Assembly (NCBI GenBank): GCA_905178155.1
Contig: CAJINV010000003.1
Span: 9,927,979-9,991,978 of the forward strand
From: Amoebophrya sp. A120
Lineage: Eukaryota > Sar > Dinophyceae > Syndiniales > Amoebophryaceae
Direction of reading: 5' to 3'
Length of the DNA: 64,000 bases
Shown here: positions 30,181 through 43,620 of the stretch, piece after piece
How the letters are laid out: each line of letters opens with the position of its first letter
Numbering within the stretch: the stretch's first letter is position 1
Translations under genes and position numbers: made by a program
Notes under the pieces: model-generated
The model's input: the letters and a program-made list of their open reading frames with translations, nothing else
The model's database searches: none
Told to the model about the DNA's origin: nothing

Positions 30181-33100
30181 AGCCGGTTGGCTTTGCAGCG
30201 CGAGCACAGTGCTGCGCTTTTGCGCCCTTTATTCCCGCGCCTTCTGTGTTGCGAAGGCGAAACGAAAACGCACACGGGAACGTGCTACAGCCCTCAGAAG
30301 GTGGCGCTGCCCTCTCCTGTCGCCAGCCGGCTGTTGCCTTTTCCTGTCGCCGGGGTGTTTGTTGCCAGGGCTCCGGCCTCTGAGTAGCACTGCCAGAAAA
30401 GTGCGCGGAAGCATTAGAATCAGTAGTGTCGCCCATGTAGAAACTGCGCGACTTTGCAAGCGATTCGAGCCTCGGGGGGCAGGCCACTTTCCAATATGAA
30501 AACTGTATTCCGAGTATAGTCGCACGGCTAGTATCCACGGCAAAAGTTGCGCCTTCGTGTGCGTACCTATTAACAAATCTTCCCGAGAGGGACGTGGAAC
30601 GAGGTCACAGGGAACTCGTTCTATTTCTCAGGCGGCGTGAAAGTTTGAACAGTCTGCATGACTTGCTACGCAGTTTGTACGTAACTACCCATTTTGCAAG
30701 TAGCGACGCGCGTACCTGTGCCGTGTATCATGTCCTCCGCAATGCCCTCGACCGGTAATGGCGCTTTGGACACGAGTGCAGCTGGCGATCAGCGAGGTCT
30801 ATCCTGTGCAAGAAGCACCACAAACAAAAATAATTGAAAGCAGGCACATCGTACTCCATCTGAAACTTCACACGTTCAAAGCTTCTGCGTTAGTCGTTTG
30901 CCTATCGGCGCCGGCACTTTTTTCTATTCTTCCAGGCGAAGGAATGAGTTGATCTAGGGAAGACTGCGAGCTTTTTTCCAGCGGATTTGAGTTGTTTGTA
31001 ATTCGCATTCTGGCGGTGGTGACTCGCTAGCTTCTTGTAAAGAAAGAAATAATTGGCGACGAGAAGCCGCGAGCAGTAGCACTTCCTGGATCTGTGCAAC
31101 GAGAAGCTGCGGAGCCAATAGAGCTGTTTGGTGTGCTGCTGTCACTGTGGCGTGCTTTTTACTCAGGATGGCGGCGCCCTGAAGGTTTCGGCAGCGTAAT
31201 CCAGCATTCGGCAGCGACGTCTGCGAAGGGGTGCAGTCAGCACCGTACGTTTCAACAAAGCAATTTTGCCAATAGCGCGAGCAGTAGCCCTTTTCCCGGG
31301 GTCGGCGCCGTATTCGGCAGCAACACCCCACTTGCCGACCACTTTTTGGCGGCTACGTCACTTGGTAGTAGCACAAGCAGCGGTATCGTGATAAAAAATC
31401 TTCCATCTCATACTCGAAGCGCAATGTGTGTAGCATTACCTGCGTCGTTGAAAAAATGCGGCCTCAATGGGCGTGATTCGTCTCCGGGAAAGACGAGTGC
31501 CGTTTTACCTCGGAGTATGGGGAAAGGGATTTTTTCCTTGTGATGCGCACAGGGTCGGCCGTGGAGAACCACCTGTTTGCACCTGTGCGAGGTTATCCAG
31601 GAGAAAGCGCATCGATACCAGTACCGCACACGACACTTGCGCTCTCCTTTGTTTTGATTTGAAGTAGCTTCGTCACTTTTTGTCTGTTCTGTGCCTCCAT
31701 TCGCCGCCCGCGTTTACGCCCGCGCGACGTGCCCCAAATAACCAAGTAGCCATATTGATAATTCCAGCGAAGCGCGATCATTTTTGAGGCGCTTGGAGTT
31801 TCGCGACGCTTTTCTTTTTGCGGGGCTTTGTTAGATAAGCCCACGTGTTCAGGCAGTCAGATAGAACCCACAGCGAGGATGCCACTTTGTATAGGTGTGG
31901 AATGCTTGCCCGGCAAAAAGTACCGTCGCCGATCAAGCGGCTGTATTGCAGTGGCTTTTGCCTTTCGCGCGGCCGTTCTGCGTGCCGATATCGGCGGCGC
32001 CACTATTTATCGGCGCGGGCAACGCGTTTGGCAACGCACCACGCAAGCTGACCAAAAGCCGGGAACGGTTAGGCAAGCTAGCCGCGTGCCCATTAGTTTG
32101 CTGATGGTCATGATCACGGGGGCGCAGCCCTCTATGCCACGGGTGCGGGATGTTCCTTCGGCAAACGCGCCCCCAATTCTATGCAATTACTGGCGCCAGA
32201 CAAGTAGTGGGGCGCCTTGCTACCACTTACGCCAGACGCGAGTGTGGTGCAGGATGCGGCTGGGGAAAATGCCCGGCACTGGGCGAAGCGGGGGCCACGC
32301 CCGTAGTGCTAAAAAACTAGCAGAGGCGAGAACAAACTACCCACCTCGGCGAGGGCGATAGCTTGGGCGCGAGTCGTGGCGACTTAGATAGCAAGGCGAA
32401 CGACCCAGGACGCAGCCGCCCTGGGAGTGAGCTTCGTGGGGCTCCCGTTAAGGGCCGCCGTCCCGCGGCGAATCTGAGTGGCCATTGACCCCTTCAGCCG
32501 CCAATGGTCCACCCGCGTGCGCGTCCGCGCGCCCCCTGCGATGCCGGCGACGATGCGACGTATCCCCTATCGGCGTAACTGGCAGCGCCAGCGCCGTCTG
32601 CGAGTTAGTATAGCACGCCGAAGCACTCCTGTGCCATCGCGCCAGTTCCAGACAGCACACGCAAAAAGAAAGAAGCGCGCCGCACGGGATCACCGACCGG
32701 CAGACGGGGGGGCGGCGGGGCCCGGCGGCGCTGCCTCGAACCGCCCAACATTGCAGCAGGCCGCGAAGTCGGGCCAGCAGATGCGGAGTCACCGGGGCCC
32801 GGCGGATCCACATGGGGTGCAGGCCGGTCCGGTAGCTGCGGAGGAGCGGCGACTCTGCTTCGACCGGCCCGGCTTTGCAACTGCAATTCAGGCCGGCAGG
32901 CGTGGGGCCGGAAAGCTCCAAGGTGATTCGGAGAATTAGACCTAGAGCGAAGCTCACAGCTGAATCTGAAACTCCGGCGCGAGGCTGACTCTGGAACTCT
33001 AAGTGACGGCTGAGCTGTTTAATCCATGGCAGTTGGTCACAAGGATAAGACTTACACACGGACGCCCGACCTTGACCTTAAGCCTTCGCACTACACATAT

Positions 33101-35200
33101 GCTCTGGATCATGGTATGGGTGTGCTTTTCGCTTAGATGGAGGTGTGGGCGGTGGGTGCGGGTCGGTGCAGGGCGGGGGCACGAATCGAGGCAGCCACCG
33201 CAGCAGCGCAGGACCACTCGGACAAGGGGGATCTTTATCGGATCCGAATGCAGTAAATGTGTTATCACGAGGAGAAGTGCCGCCTTGATGTCAGAAGCAG
33301 GCTGCTTGCGCCGCTGCATTTGTGGCCATAAATGGTTTTGCATTGTATGTGGGAAAACGGGAGCTGTGCCGCAGAGTGCTGTCAGGCCCATGTTGATAAG
33401 CCGACGCGACAGCTAGACTGATAAAACTAGTACTTGGGTGGCGATCTTTTCGCGGTTCAGTTTTGGGTGCCAAGATGAATTGCGGTGGCTACAAATCGCG
33501 CATTACAGCTCTACCCCTGAGTATTTGGCTCCGGCTTTTTTCATCCGTGCGATAGGCGTTTTCGGATTTCGGGCAGCCGAGCACAGCGAGTTCCTCCGCC
33601 ACTGGTCCGCTCTGCAACGGACCTGCGTATGGTTGTCACCGCGCCCGGGGAGACCCCGGAACTTTTTCGCACCGCCGCGACCTACCAGAGTGAACAATAC
33701 CAGCAAGAACCTCATCAGTCGAGGAAGGCTTTACAGCGTGATTTGTGTGTGTGTGTAGCAACTGGTCCAGCATACGAGTGGAAATCCGCAAGAGCAAAAC
33801 CGGAAAAGTTGGACCTGCGGATCGGATTATCCAGTAAACCTTTCTCAAGTAAACGCTGGCCGATGTGAGTCAGGGTGCGTCACAAGCACTCAATTCATTC
33901 GCTCACACTACTTAAGCGGGCCGCCATTTGGCAGATTTGTTGCGAACTTAGTATACCGAAGAAGGTGGTGTTTTTCTGCCTTGATGCGAGACACGTGAAC
34001 GCAAATCACGCGAGTGAGGTCTTTTCGAGTGCGTGGGGACGGAGGGATCGATTTTCTTTTCGATACAACCACCAGCGTCCCTACGAGCGGACCATCTGCC
34101 GGCTCGATCCGCGCACGCTAGCCGCACCGACGGGCGGTCTATCGCAAGATGAAACATACCCACCCCAGAGCCGTCACGCACTTCTTGCATGTGCCGCAAG
34201 TATTTGATGAGGCACGTAACTCGCGCAGACATGACAAAAAGGCGCGCAATACTTTGGGAAAAACTGCGATACAGAAAAAAACTTGAAACTTTGAAGATCC
34301 GTTGAGACTAGCACTCTTGGAAGCAGGGCTGCAATGGGATTCGCAGTCAAGTATATGCCGCACCGGGCAGCTGCAGCAGGTAAGTAGGTGGCCGAGGTTG
34401 TGAAAGAGCTTGCGACCCGGCTGCAGCGACAACGGGCGTGGAAGGTCCTGCTTCAGATTCCGCAACCACTGCGCGTCTCCCGCGTTTCGGATCTTTCCCG
34501 GGCGCCCTTCCAGTTTTACTGTTTTAGTGCGCTGCATTGATTTTCCCATGTGGCTAACTAGGCACTAAGCAAGGGCGTGGGTGCAACTATTTTAGAACCC
34601 AGCGCGTGGTGATTTGGGCTAGGCTGACGAGGAGGCTTCTGCAGCGCACTCCGGTGGGGCCTGGCCGCCTTATTGCAGCACTAAAGGCCAAGCACCTTCG
34701 CAAAAATATATCTGCTGCGTGAAGGCTACAAAAGTCCGCGCTTTTTGTGTCGAGTACCCTTCCGAGCACCTCCGCAGCTCTGCTGTGTCCGAATTCTCAA
34801 AAATCAAGGAAATACCCTGTGCATCGACCTAGCCCCAATTGTTAACATTTCTGAGGCAGCAGAGCAGAGCACTCGGGCGATCTGCCGCTTCCCAGTTTTC
34901 AAATATGCCACGCCGCATTTTTCGGAATTTGCGAAAAAGTGCGCGCTCTGCATCAGCATCGGTGCTGCGCGGTGGGATCATGTGGCAGCTGGCGCCAGAT
35001 CTGACGCGGACAGAGCACGCGGGCAGCTGCTCGGGACTATTTGAGCCGGCTCCTTTAGCAAGAAGCGAGAAGCGCTGCGCCTTGGGGTTTTTCGCTAGAT
35101 GCGTTGCTATAACTACTTTGGTGATGCAGGCTCGCCGGGGTTTCTGGTTCTGCTCTCTACGCTAGCTAGGTGGTTGGCTTTGTTGGTCAAAGTCCCGGCG
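30181..35200. other. Gene-poor DNA; no gene recognised
   Basis: Mixed composition with only short open frames. The most protein-like is a + frame at 31094-31543 with Ser/Gly/Phe-rich content, without a recognisable domain. Nothing else could be supported. Confidence 0.35.
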
Positions 35201-37659
35201 TGCGATTCGGCCGGGAGGTGATTAGGTCGCCCAGATATACACTTGCCGCCAGCGCTTTGGTCGTCTAGGCCGCCGCCCTTCGTAGAGCCTGTTTGTGGCT
35301 AACGGCTTTGCGACCGAACCGAAAAAAACAAAACCGCAGCCGCAACACTGCCGCGGCGTGAAGCGTGTCGCAAAGTACGCCACGGCCCTTTGGCGACAAA
35401 TCACAAAAGGGGCGCAGCAGGGCGCCCAGAAAACAGCACAAAGCGACAGCACTGGCGCTGCCGCGGCTTTCCAAGCCCAGCAACTACCTATGCAGGCTAG
35501 AACGAAGCGGCATGGGCGCCGAAGAATGCCGCGGGGCCGATCGGGAACGGCCGGGGGAGTTGGGTCGAACTGATTGCAAGCGCCAGGGCATTTACTTAGG
35601 CAATAGCTTGCAAATGTTCAGGGCATTCGTCTAGTTTTCGCCAGACCCGGCCTGGTTTGAGATGGTTTTCCGGGCTTCGCCTTACTGTTTTCAGGCATTC
35701 AGCTTAACCGCAAGGCAAGGAAGCGGGCCCGCCCCCTACAAATGCCCTCGATTTTGTTCGTCGGATACTGATGGGCATCTTCTCCGCGAGAAAGCCCGAG
35801 CGCCTTTAAAGTACTGGCCTCGCTGGCACAGGGAGTCGCAATTCGAAAAAGGCGCAGGAGCTCGCGCGGTGAATCAAGGGGCGCGGCCGCGCATTCTTTT
35901 CCAGCGCTCCCAAACTTGCCCTGCGCAGCTCGCTCTAAAATCGCGCGCTGTTTCCGTTTAAGTTATGGGCTAGATAGATACGAGCGGCGCTGCCCGCTGC
36001 TCTTACTTAAGTCGGCAAACATTCCGAGCACTGCGCTACTCGTCGCGCTTCTATTTGTCTCTTTACTCTTTCGCCCTGTTTCCCCCCCCCCCCGTTATCG
36101 TTTCTGCTTTGTTTGGTGCTTTGCTCTCCTGTTGCTCATTCCCTTTTCTCTTTAGGGGACAAGGCGCGGAGTTAGCGATCTCCTCCAGGGCCCCCCATGC
36201 GTAACGTTCCTCAACTCCGGCCCCGTTCGCTTTCACCTCGGCCCCCCGACCCGCAGAGCCCGCTTCCAAGTGGGACTCTTTTGCAGAAGTGAAAGGCCCC
36301 GGGCCTCGGCCGATTAGTTCTCGGAACCTTCAGAAAGGCGCTGAAGTTTCCTGGAGCCTGCTCGCAATCCGGGGCGGCGTCTATCAGTCCAAATCCCAGC
36401 GGGCAATCGACTTGCAGACCGCCCCACTCGGTCGGCCCGTGATCGAGGTCGCCGGTGAAGCTCGAGGCGTTAAACAATTCGCGAGCCTCAGCGCCGCGCG
36501 CTTTCGGTTCTCACTCGGACTATCTCGGCCCGGATCGAGGTCGCCGAAGGCCGAAAAGTTAATGAGTCCTCCGGCCTCGGACGGAAACTCTCGAGTCGGA
36601 TCCAAGTCGGCCGAGGGTTGAGCGAGGTGCAGGAAGCTTCCGACCCCTCTCCTTAACCGGACCCCTCTCCTAGAGGAGGCGGCCCGGTCTTGGGACAATT
36701 GCGGCCGTTCGAAAGTTCTCTAGGCTTTGAGCCGCGCCACGATCTCGCTTCCCGAGGGGTGAGAGGCCAGGACCAAGTTCCCACCCTCGCGAAAGTCGCG
36801 CCGAAGAGCGGGACCGCACGCCCGCAGGCCTTGGAAGCATTCCGCCGCGGGGCGAAATTTTCTTTCCTTGCCCAGTGAGCCGCTTTACCGCCATTATTAT
36901 GCGTCTACGAATCTAGAGCCGTCGCGCTCGCGGCTGTGTATTGCCCTGGGCCCCCAGGCCTTCGCCTCACTTAAAAGTATGCCGGGAGAAGCGTTAGCCT
37001 GCGACGCCGAGAGCTTTCGCCACTGCAAGGCCCCAGGGCTTGGCAGTGGAGAACAGCAGGCCGAAGAATCTCCCGCGTGGCGTTCTTGCCTCAATTCCCA
37101 AAGGGCGCGCGCCTTCCGTTCTTTCTATTTTTGCACATTACGGGGGTGCGCGGAAAGTCAAAGTGTGCCGGCCAAGTTTTAGAAAGAACCCTGCGAGCCC
37201 CCAAAAAACCCTCAGCCATTTTTTAGGGCTCTGAATGCCAACAGGGGCGGGCTGCCCTTAGATCTCCGGCGCATATAGCTTCGAGGCCTGGTTCGAGTGG
37301 CTGCGTTTGTGCTTAATTATCTTTAGAAGCTTTGCCTTGCAGCATCTTTGTAGGCTCGAAGCCCCTCCGTCTGTCCAGCTTTTGAAGAAAACGCTGCGGG
37401 CAAAGGCGCAGAACATGTTCGCGCTGAACCTCCCAAAAACGTGAGCGGATTGCTTGCTCGCGTTTAGTAAAAGGCCGCGAATGTTGATAGTCGCACTCTT
37501 CGGAGTCCGGTCCTTCGGGACATAGCGGCTACAGCTTGGCAGCTGATACCGGAAACGTCGGGCCCCCACGCGGGTCCGCGCTTTAAACGAGAGAGAGTCT
37601 CTCCCTCGCGTTTTAGCATCAGGCTGTGCGTCGAAAGTAGGCTGATGGATTGAATTGGA
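35201..37659. other. Gene-poor DNA with a GC-rich degenerate repeat patch
   Basis: Around 36400-36640, words such as GATCGAGGTCGCCG recur imperfectly. A poly-C run is at about 36080-36093. No coding region recognised. Confidence 0.35.
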
Positions 37660-37815
37660 GTGGCTGGCGTCTTGGTTTCGGGGCAGGGACGGCTTTATGC
37701 ACGATTTGGTCCAGCGTTGCCCTACATTAGACGGGACGTCCCGCTACTGGCGGCCCCGGGTGGGCTGCCGCAGTCCCGTTGTCCGAGCGCACCGAATGGC
37801 TTGCCCCGCGGTTTG

Positions 37816-38586
37816 ATGTACGGCACGGTGACGCGACAAACTCTACCCGTCGGCCGTGATGTCACGCATTTCGTTAGCCGCCGAGCGCGACCGGTTTTGC
37901 CACCGCCGCCGGATATTCTGCCGCCCCCGCCGAAGGTCAGCCGGGAGACGCAGTCGGTAGACCTCAAGGACCGCCCAAGTGCTGGCACGGCCTCTGGGGT
38001 TACTGCTATTCCCGCAGCAGAGACCAGTCAAACCACGTTCCAGCAGCCGCCCTGCCAGCCTATCGGTCACAAAGACGTCGCGATGTCGGGCACCGCTTGG
38101 CTTTTGGCGATGGGGGCCGGTGCTTCCGCGGCAGCGGAAACGGGAAGAGTAGGAGGCGCCTCATGTAGTTCCGCGTCTACGAGCACAACTGCGGTACGGG
38201 TGGAAGAGGTGGCACCTTTTGGAAAAGAGAAGCCCGCGAATCAACAAGGCGCCGACGATGAAGTGGCCGGCGCGGTGCTTTCCGCAGTTTCGTGTTGCAG
38301 GGGAAGCAGAGAGCCAGAAGGGGTTGCGAATAAATCTGCTATGTCCCCGGAACTGATGTCGCCCCCGCCACTGATGGAGGTCTTTTCGAATTTGGAGAAG
38401 ATGAGAGCCGGGATTTCGCCACTGCCGCCCTCAACAACCGATGATCACAGCCCGGAGGAAGGTCCTTACTTAATATCTTTTACTGTGCTCCTGAGAAAGC
38501 ACACCAGAAGGTGGCATTGTTTTGCCATGCATGCCGTACGATCGACTCTATTACTACGATTGGTTTCGGTTCCCATACAGCGCTAA
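37816..38586 (+). CDS. Candidate hypothetical protein, Pro/Ser/Ala-rich, 256 aa
   Basis: The frame is open from 37654 to 38586; the first ATG is at 37816. It encodes Pro-rich stretches (PPPPDILPPPPK, SPPPLMEV), Ser/Thr/Ala-rich linkers and Cys-containing patches, then a basic hydrophobic C terminus. Codon use looks more protein-like than in the neighbouring GC-rich frames. No domain is recognised. The last 35 residues may instead be intron: another + frame (38522-39340) starts a Tyr-rich segment near there and could be the next exon. Treat it as a tentative gene. Confidence 0.35.
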   Translation: MYGTVTRQTLPVGRDVTHFVSRRARPVLPPPPDILPPPPKVSRETQSVDLKDRPSAGTASGVTAIPAAETSQTTFQQPPCQPIGHKDVAMSGTAWLLAMGAGASAAAETGRVGGASCSSASTSTTAVRVEEVAPFGKEKPANQQGADDEVAGAVLSAVSCCRGSREPEGVANKSAMSPELMSPPPLMEVFSNLEKMRAGISPLPPSTTDDHSPEEGPYLISFTVLLRKHTRRWHCFAMHAVRSTLLLRLVSVPIQR

Positions 38587-39829
38587 CGCAGCAAACGGAG
38601 AAAAAACCGCTTCTCAATTATATAACAAAGAAAAGCAAAAACGTCTCAACACATACACAGAGAAGAGAGACAGCTCGCTTCATCAAATCTGCATTTTGCA
38701 TTTGCTGCAGCAGAAAGCAGAGATCTTTTTTGCAAATGGAGCCGCTATGTGGCAGTTCACGTTCTTGCAAGGGGGATGGATAGCGAACCCGCTTCCCGTC
38801 GCGTGTTCTGGGGTAGGCCGTACTCCTGGCGCTTTTCTAGTGTTGAACCAAGATGCCAGCGCGCTGCCCACTATCACTAGCAGCCAAAAGCAAGCCAGGA
38901 GATGCATCAATCCAAAAGCGCATCGATGCAGCACAACCGAAACTGGGCGCGCGCAAAAACTACATAGAATCCCTGCCGCGCACAGAAATCGCACAAAAAC
39001 ACAAGGGCGCGCTGTCTTAATTTCTGCAACAAGCCGAAAAGCAGCAAAGCGAACGAGCCTGCAAAAACATAAGCAATACGGGCGGGGCATGCGGGCGAAA
39101 CAGTTCCAAGCCGAGACGCCGCCAGGGGGGCGCTCGGCAAAGCAAGTCACCAAGCGCCTTGCGGCGGCGAAGGCAAGAAAGGCGCGTAGCTCTTTGGCTT
39201 TGGGAAAAGCAGACAGCGTTGCCGCGACTTTTGGCACACCGGCCTACGCCGCAGCGCCAAAATTAACAGTCTGCGCGCAGAGGGAAGCACGGCGCCGCAA
39301 GCTTATTTGTAGCGAAGCAAAAGTATTCCGCTGGCCCTGACGCTACGAAAGGGCGGCGCATCCGAAGAGCGCAAGCACGCTCGAAGCCGCAGGCCCCGCG
39401 AGCACTGCGCTGACGCGGTGGCCTCAATCAAGCAGGAAAGCGCGCGGCGTAGTTCTTCTGCAGCCGATGCGCCCGGTGCGAAGGGGGCGGGGGAGGTGCT
39501 TGCAACTTTCTGGTGGAAGAGCCGCCGCCGGATCGCGCAGCGCAGCGACGCCGCCGCGCGATCTGGGGATTGCGCGAGGGGCGCAAAATCAAGGGGCGCG
39601 GTAGCTGACGGCGGCGCGCTGGGCAAGGGGCCAATAGGAGCCAGGTTCGTGCCGGCGAACGTTCTAGGCTGGCGCCTTTTTTTCCACCGACTGCGAAAAA
39701 CGGCCATCGACCAGCAGGTGGCCAGATGCGTTTCTGACATGAAAACCCCCCGGCCCCAAGCGCACGCGGCTCAAGCTTTGCCGCCAATGGGCAGGCCCGC
39801 CGCAATCGAATGCGGCCGGTCCTCCGGGA

Positions 39830-39905
39830 AAAAATGGCGCAAGGAAGCCGGCAAAAGTGGCGCCCTTGTAGGTTGGCCACCTGCTGAGATTTGGGCGACT
39901 TCGGG
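39830..39905 (+). repeat. Dispersed repeat, copy 2 (short)
   Basis: Core AGCCGGCAAAAGTGGCGCCC at 39846. The similarity fades within about 60 bp downstream. Confidence 0.5.
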
Positions 39906-41633
39906 CATCTAGAGTGGGGCGCCACATAATCGTCAACGAAGCAAAGGCCGCGTGTCCGGATGGTGTTCGCGCCATTTCCGCCAACATCGGCAGACCGAAA
40001 AAGCTGCCCCCTTGGCTGGCTAGGAGCTCTTGAGGCTGCGAGCGGCGTTGTGGGGTTGCGCCTTCTGCAAAAAAGCATGCAACAAAGCGAGAGGCGCGCG
40101 CCGTGCTATGGCCCCGATTGTGGGCGACCAATTTGTCGGCCCCGGCGGGTGGGCGGAAGGCCGGGCCACATCTTGCTCTTTTTCTGGGCCCAAAGGCTTA
40201 CTATGTATCTTTGGCCGCGATTTTCGATTCGCGCCGTACCATTTTGCGGACAGCATCGGGCGCGTCGGCGGGAAGCACACAAAATATGGCACGCGCTAAG
40301 CCCATCGCCCGCAGTGTGTCGGGAGCGGCGATAAGAAAGTGCTGCGGCTCCACTGCCCCGACGGGACGGGTATTGTCGGCGCAGGAGTCGCGTAGCTGCG
40401 CCGCGAAGGCCGCGAGCGGTTTCAGAGCCGACTTCTACTTACACACTTTTCGCATGTTCGGCCGTGCGACTTTTGGTCTGCCGTATGTGCGAAAGCACTC
40501 CAATTCGATGCCGAGAAATGAGGAGTCTATAAAGCAAAAATCGCTGCACTGAAGCACAACCGACACCGCTACTAAAAGTGATGAGCATTCGAACGAGAAC
40601 CGGAACCGGTTGCACTGCGGGGCCGAGCTGCTGTCAGCAGCCGATCAGAGCAGCATTCGAGGCTTCTGCATGCAGAGTGTTAATTTGACCTTTTGCAGCG
40701 AACAGCCAATGAATCCGAGGCGACCACTCAATATGTAATCGTCGCCCAATGATCTCCTAAGGATGCGCTTCTTTGTGATATCAGGCCGCAATCCAGAGCA
40801 GGACGCGCCAACAACAAGACTCGGAGATCACGCGCTGCCCTCTGCGGCGTCCCGATACGAGTGCAAGTAACTTGCAATGGCGCGCGTGAAAATGAAATAG
40901 AAGTACTACTACACAAGCTAGGCACTACGAAGGCGGTTCTTTGAAGCCACAGCTTGTCTCCACTTTGCAATAGAAGAGCTAGAGATCTCGCGACAGGAAC
41001 AGAAGGGCCGGCTTTACCTGTTTTGTTAAAAGACCATAAGCGAGAAGGACACAGGGCAAGTGAGTCGCATCGCTGCTCTTGTTCTCCTAGTACTCAGTAT
41101 GAAGAATGCAGCAGCAGATCACAAAATCGTCGGTCCAGGGGTTGAGCAATCCCAGAACTGGTCAAAACGCGGGCTGGTTTTATAGTTGTCTTATGGTTTG
41201 ATGAATGAAAAAGAATGCTGGCGACCGGTATGTGTATGCGTATTCCGATATGGTAAACATAGTATTGTAGCTATCGCAAATATAGTTTCGCTGTCATCCA
41301 AGATTCTAATGAGCGAAAATGCATTTTTTTTTCATTGACAATACTAGCTAGACTACGTACACTTCGCCTGCAGAAGTGTGAGTCAATCATTCCGCTATAT
41401 TGAAAAACAAGAAAAAGAAATAGCACCAGAGCACGAACTGCAAAGATATAAAAAGAAGAGCCATGGCCAGAAGCAGCTTCGTCATCATCTATCCGAGTAG
41501 CTTCGATGTCTTCCTGATCTTTGGGAGTGTTGGCGCACTGCTACTGCCCAAATTACCAAGCCAAGAATACCGCGGCAAGTAAATGGCGAGGGCTGCAGAG
41601 CGACTACATCTAGTCTTTCGCTTTCGGGATCCT

Positions 41634-41693
41634 GTATATTTGGCGCATGAACATGCGCGACAGTTATATCTGGCGCATCAACATGCGCGACAG
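41634..41693. repeat. Two tandem 30-bp words with a GCGCATG-AA-CATGCGC palindrome
   Basis: Palindrome at 41643-41658 and again, with one changed base, at 41673-41688; both are followed by GACAGT. Confidence 0.8.
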
Positions 41694-42179
41694 TGGATGC
41701 TTTCCCCCACCTATCGCGCTCTTCATGTTTTTCGCCAGACTGTGACTAGGCCACCACAGGCAAGGAAAGCTATTTGCTTTTGAGGCCCTCGCGGGCGGCA
41801 CTTTTATGCGCAGTTGCCTACTGCAACATCGCGCATGTTGCTTATCTTGCGCAATTTTTCCTGCAGCTGAAAGCTGCAGACACACAGCCTTGCTTGCTAT
41901 GGGTGTCCTTTTCTTTTGCAGTCCAAAAGTCGTTCATCTTGAGCCCTTGCGTTTTAAACTTTGCGTCTAACTTTTAGCTCTTGCTTTATTAGTTTTCCCT
42001 CCTAGTTTTCTCTCTTGGTTTTTGCTTTTTCATTTTTGTTCTTTTAACTTTTTTGTGTTTTTGAGCGTCAAATTGCTGAGCAATAGGCTGACCGTCAGAT
42101 GCTTACGCTTAGCAGGGGATAGATTTCTATGTCTAGCCCGGCAGTTTTCTTGCCATGAAGCGCCAAAAATTTCTGCCGG

Positions 42180-42810
42180 CAGTGTTGAAAGCTGTTGCGC
42201 GTTTTTCTACTTGAACAGAAATAAAGCGCGCGAGCCTTCTTGGCTTTGGCAAGATCTAAAATTGACAATGGCGAGCCAGCAAAAGTGGCGCCCTTCTGAG
42301 GCGCCCGCCGCATTCGTTCCCGGCGGTTTTGGACGCACAGAAGAGCGCTCCGTAAAACGAAAACGCGCGCAGAATCATCACAGCCGAACCGCGTGGCGCG
42401 GCCGCGGCTGCGGGGGAGAGCAAATAGGGAACCGCGGAAGCGGCCGCCTGGTCGGCGGGCGCCCATCCTGGGACGCTTTGCGCAAAGTGCAGCCGCAAGT
42501 TTCTGGGGCGCGAAAATGAAAAAGCGCGCCAGGCCCAGGGAGCCGCCCCGTCTGCAATTGGCCCGGGCGCCCGCCGTGCTTGGGCCCGCCCCGAAGCGCC
42601 CGGGCCGGCCCTGCGCCGTCGGGCCTGGTATTCGGGAAGGGACTCTGCAAATTTGCTGAAGTTGGCGACGTTTAGAAGTGGCCGCCACTCCACGCGGCGG
42701 GGCGTCCGCCATAAGGTCGGGGCGGCGCGCAGAAAGCGGCGCCCCGGCTGCGCCGGCAAGAAAATGGCAGCGGCCCCACTCCCTCCGCCCCCGCCGCTAT
42801 ATTTGGCCGG
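42180..42810 (+). repeat. Dispersed repeat, copy 3 (about 630 bp)
   Basis: Shares collinear landmarks with 48440-49035: the AGCCAGCAAAAGTGG core at 42273, GAGGCGCCCGCCGC, a GGCCGCG block, a GAAAAAGCGC...CCAGGC block, and a closing GCCGCTATATTTGG at about 42794-42807. Sequence between landmarks is diverged. Not coding as far as can be seen. Confidence 0.65.
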
Positions 42811-42984
42811 AGGGTGCCAGGGCTGCTAGAGTGCATCCAATTCACAGTGGGAAGGCAGCGCGTCCTGCTTGTAGCACTTCCCTAGCGGAGGGAGCATCAT
42901 GCAGGATTTGCTAGTAGGTGCGCCCATCCTGTGCAAAAGTATCGCACTCGTATAAATGCGACAGCTTTTTTGTGCTTGAATTAG

Positions 42985-43092
42985 TTCAGAAGTTGGTGGG
43001 AGGTTGTTGGGAAGTCGGCGGAGAAGTTGCGGGAAGCCGGTGGCGAAGTCGGTGCGGAAGCCCTTGCCGGAGTTGGTGCGGAACCAACCCCG
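42985..43092 (+). repeat. Degenerate minisatellite of GAAGTTGGTGGGA-like words
   Basis: About seven imperfect 12-15-bp words in a row. Similar tracts are at 43960-44066 (same strand) and 43570-43620 (opposite strand). Confidence 0.7.
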
Positions 43093-43569
43093 TGAGAAGT
43101 GGCGGGGCGTGCTGGCATCGTCATCGCCCCGGCCGAGTGCCGCGGCACGTCACTCCGCCGCGGCGAGTTCTATCGCCCCCGCTGCTTGCAGCTGCAGCTG
43201 CAAGGGCTAGAAGGAATTGCGCCGGAGATAAATAGAAAGACGGCCACTGCAATCCTTTCCATTTGTCTGCAGCGCTGCTCGACCAGTTTGCGCGACGCTT
43301 CCACGCGCGAAAACGTACAGAAGAGGCGGCAAAAGTTGCGTCTGTGATGGCTGCACGCGCAGACGCCTCGCTGATGGTTGCGCGCGCGCGACGATGCGGC
43401 GGCGCACGCCGCAGGTGCGCGGGGGTTCTTCGCGTGTTATTAACCGCAGAGCTACGCGGAACCGATTAAAGTCAAGCAATTTTGCGAGTGGTAATAGTTG
43501 GGCTGTCCTTTCTTCTGCCAAAGAGCTCGGCTGTGTGCGTAAGCTACGCGGTTTATAGTATTTTCTTCT

Positions 43570-43620
43570 TCGACACTTCTCAGCAACTTCTCCACAACCT
43601 CTCCACCAACATCGCTACGA
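43570..43620 (-). repeat. Inverted tract of the GAAGTTGGTGGGA minisatellite
   Basis: Reads AGCAACTTCTCC, CAACCTCTCC, ACCAACATCG on the + strand, the complement of the words at 42985 and 43960. Confidence 0.6.

Larger units (their letters stand above)
38587..42170. other. Gene-poor DNA; GC-rich patches and an AT-rich stretch
   Basis: GC-rich at about 38.9-40.4 kb, with many overlapping frames on both strands. AT-rich at about 41.2-41.5 kb. One copy of the dispersed repeat core is at 39846, and a duplicated 30-bp palindromic word is at 41634-41693. Confidence 0.35.
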
